From Halobacteriales archaeon QS_9_67_15 (lineage in GTDB: Archaea > Halobacteriota > Halobacteria > Halobacteriales > Haloarculaceae): DNA of 5,261 nucleotides. Each line of letters begins with the position of its first letter. Position 1 is the first letter of the stretch. The stretch covers positions 1 through 5,261 of the forward strand of contig PXSD01000097.1 in assembly GCA_003023165.1 (NCBI GenBank). The letters are read 5' to 3'. The translations under genes were made by a program, and so were the position numbers. The notes beneath the pieces were generated by a model. It saw only the letters and a list, made by a program, of their open reading frames with translations. It was not told the origin of the DNA and searched no databases. Positions 5,202-5,261 of this stretch are shown here, piece after piece.

Positions 5202-5261
5202 ATGACGGAGACGGACCTGCCCGCCCGCTCACGCGAGCGCGTGGACGAGTGGCTCGCAGAC
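5202..5261 (+). CDS. Hypothetical protein, N-terminal 20 codons
   Basis: An open frame from the ATG at 5202 to the window edge, starting MTETDLPARSRERV and continuing with an acidic, helix-like stretch that has haloarchaeal codon use. It is too short to assign to a family. The start lies 5 bases after repeat copy 2 with no Shine-Dalgarno, so it is probably leaderless. Its first 13 bases resemble those overlapping the VOC stop, raising the possibility that it was once the coupled gene directly downstream of VOC. Confidence 0.55.
   Translation, partial: MTETDLPARSRERVDEWLAD

Overview
The window looks chromosomal and haloarchaeal (class Halobacteria). It is GC-rich with GC-ending codons, and its soluble proteins are very rich in Asp and Glu (the S9 peptidase is the clearest case). 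It has a twin-arginine export signal, an archaeal-type lipobox protein with an acidic low-complexity stalk, and short or leaderless 5' regions with A/T-rich boxes about 25-30 bases before start codons. I cannot name the genus.

Layout from left to right: the 5' end of a minus-strand zinc-ribbon protein (1-81); a small VOC/glyoxalase-fold protein (182-556, plus); repeat copy 1 (571-676); a minus-strand glycosyltransferase whose 3' end is cut by that repeat (native part 677-1636); a divergent Tat-exported metzincin-type metalloprotease (1778-2521, plus); a convergent, repeat-rich acidic lipoprotein (2578-3063, minus); a divergent S9 prolyl-oligopeptidase-family serine peptidase (3260-5089, plus); repeat copy 2 (5091-5196); and the first 20 codons of another plus-strand gene (5202 onward). 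Strands alternate almost gene by gene, so most genes probably have their own promoter. There is no evidence of one multi-gene pathway. The shared theme is surface and protein turnover: glycosyltransferase, exported protease, lipoprotein and cytoplasmic peptidase.

The most notable structure is the pair of 106-bp direct repeats (101/106 identical) with about 14-bp inverted ends, MITE-like, bracketing the four central genes. The two outward-facing ends of the pair match each other as inverted repeats over 19 bp (18/19), further than the two ends of either copy. The 13 bases just outside the pair are an imperfect direct repeat (11/13). The left flank holds an ATG overlapping the VOC stop codon (ATGA), and the right flank begins the MTETD... 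gene. This fits a roughly 4.6-kb MITE-bounded cassette (566-5201) inserted at the start of a gene once translationally coupled to the VOC gene. The glycosyltransferase was cut at the left junction and its frame has no stop in this window: it runs through the repeat and antisense through the VOC gene to the window edge. This model is inference. The repeats, the matches and the open frame are read directly from the sequence.
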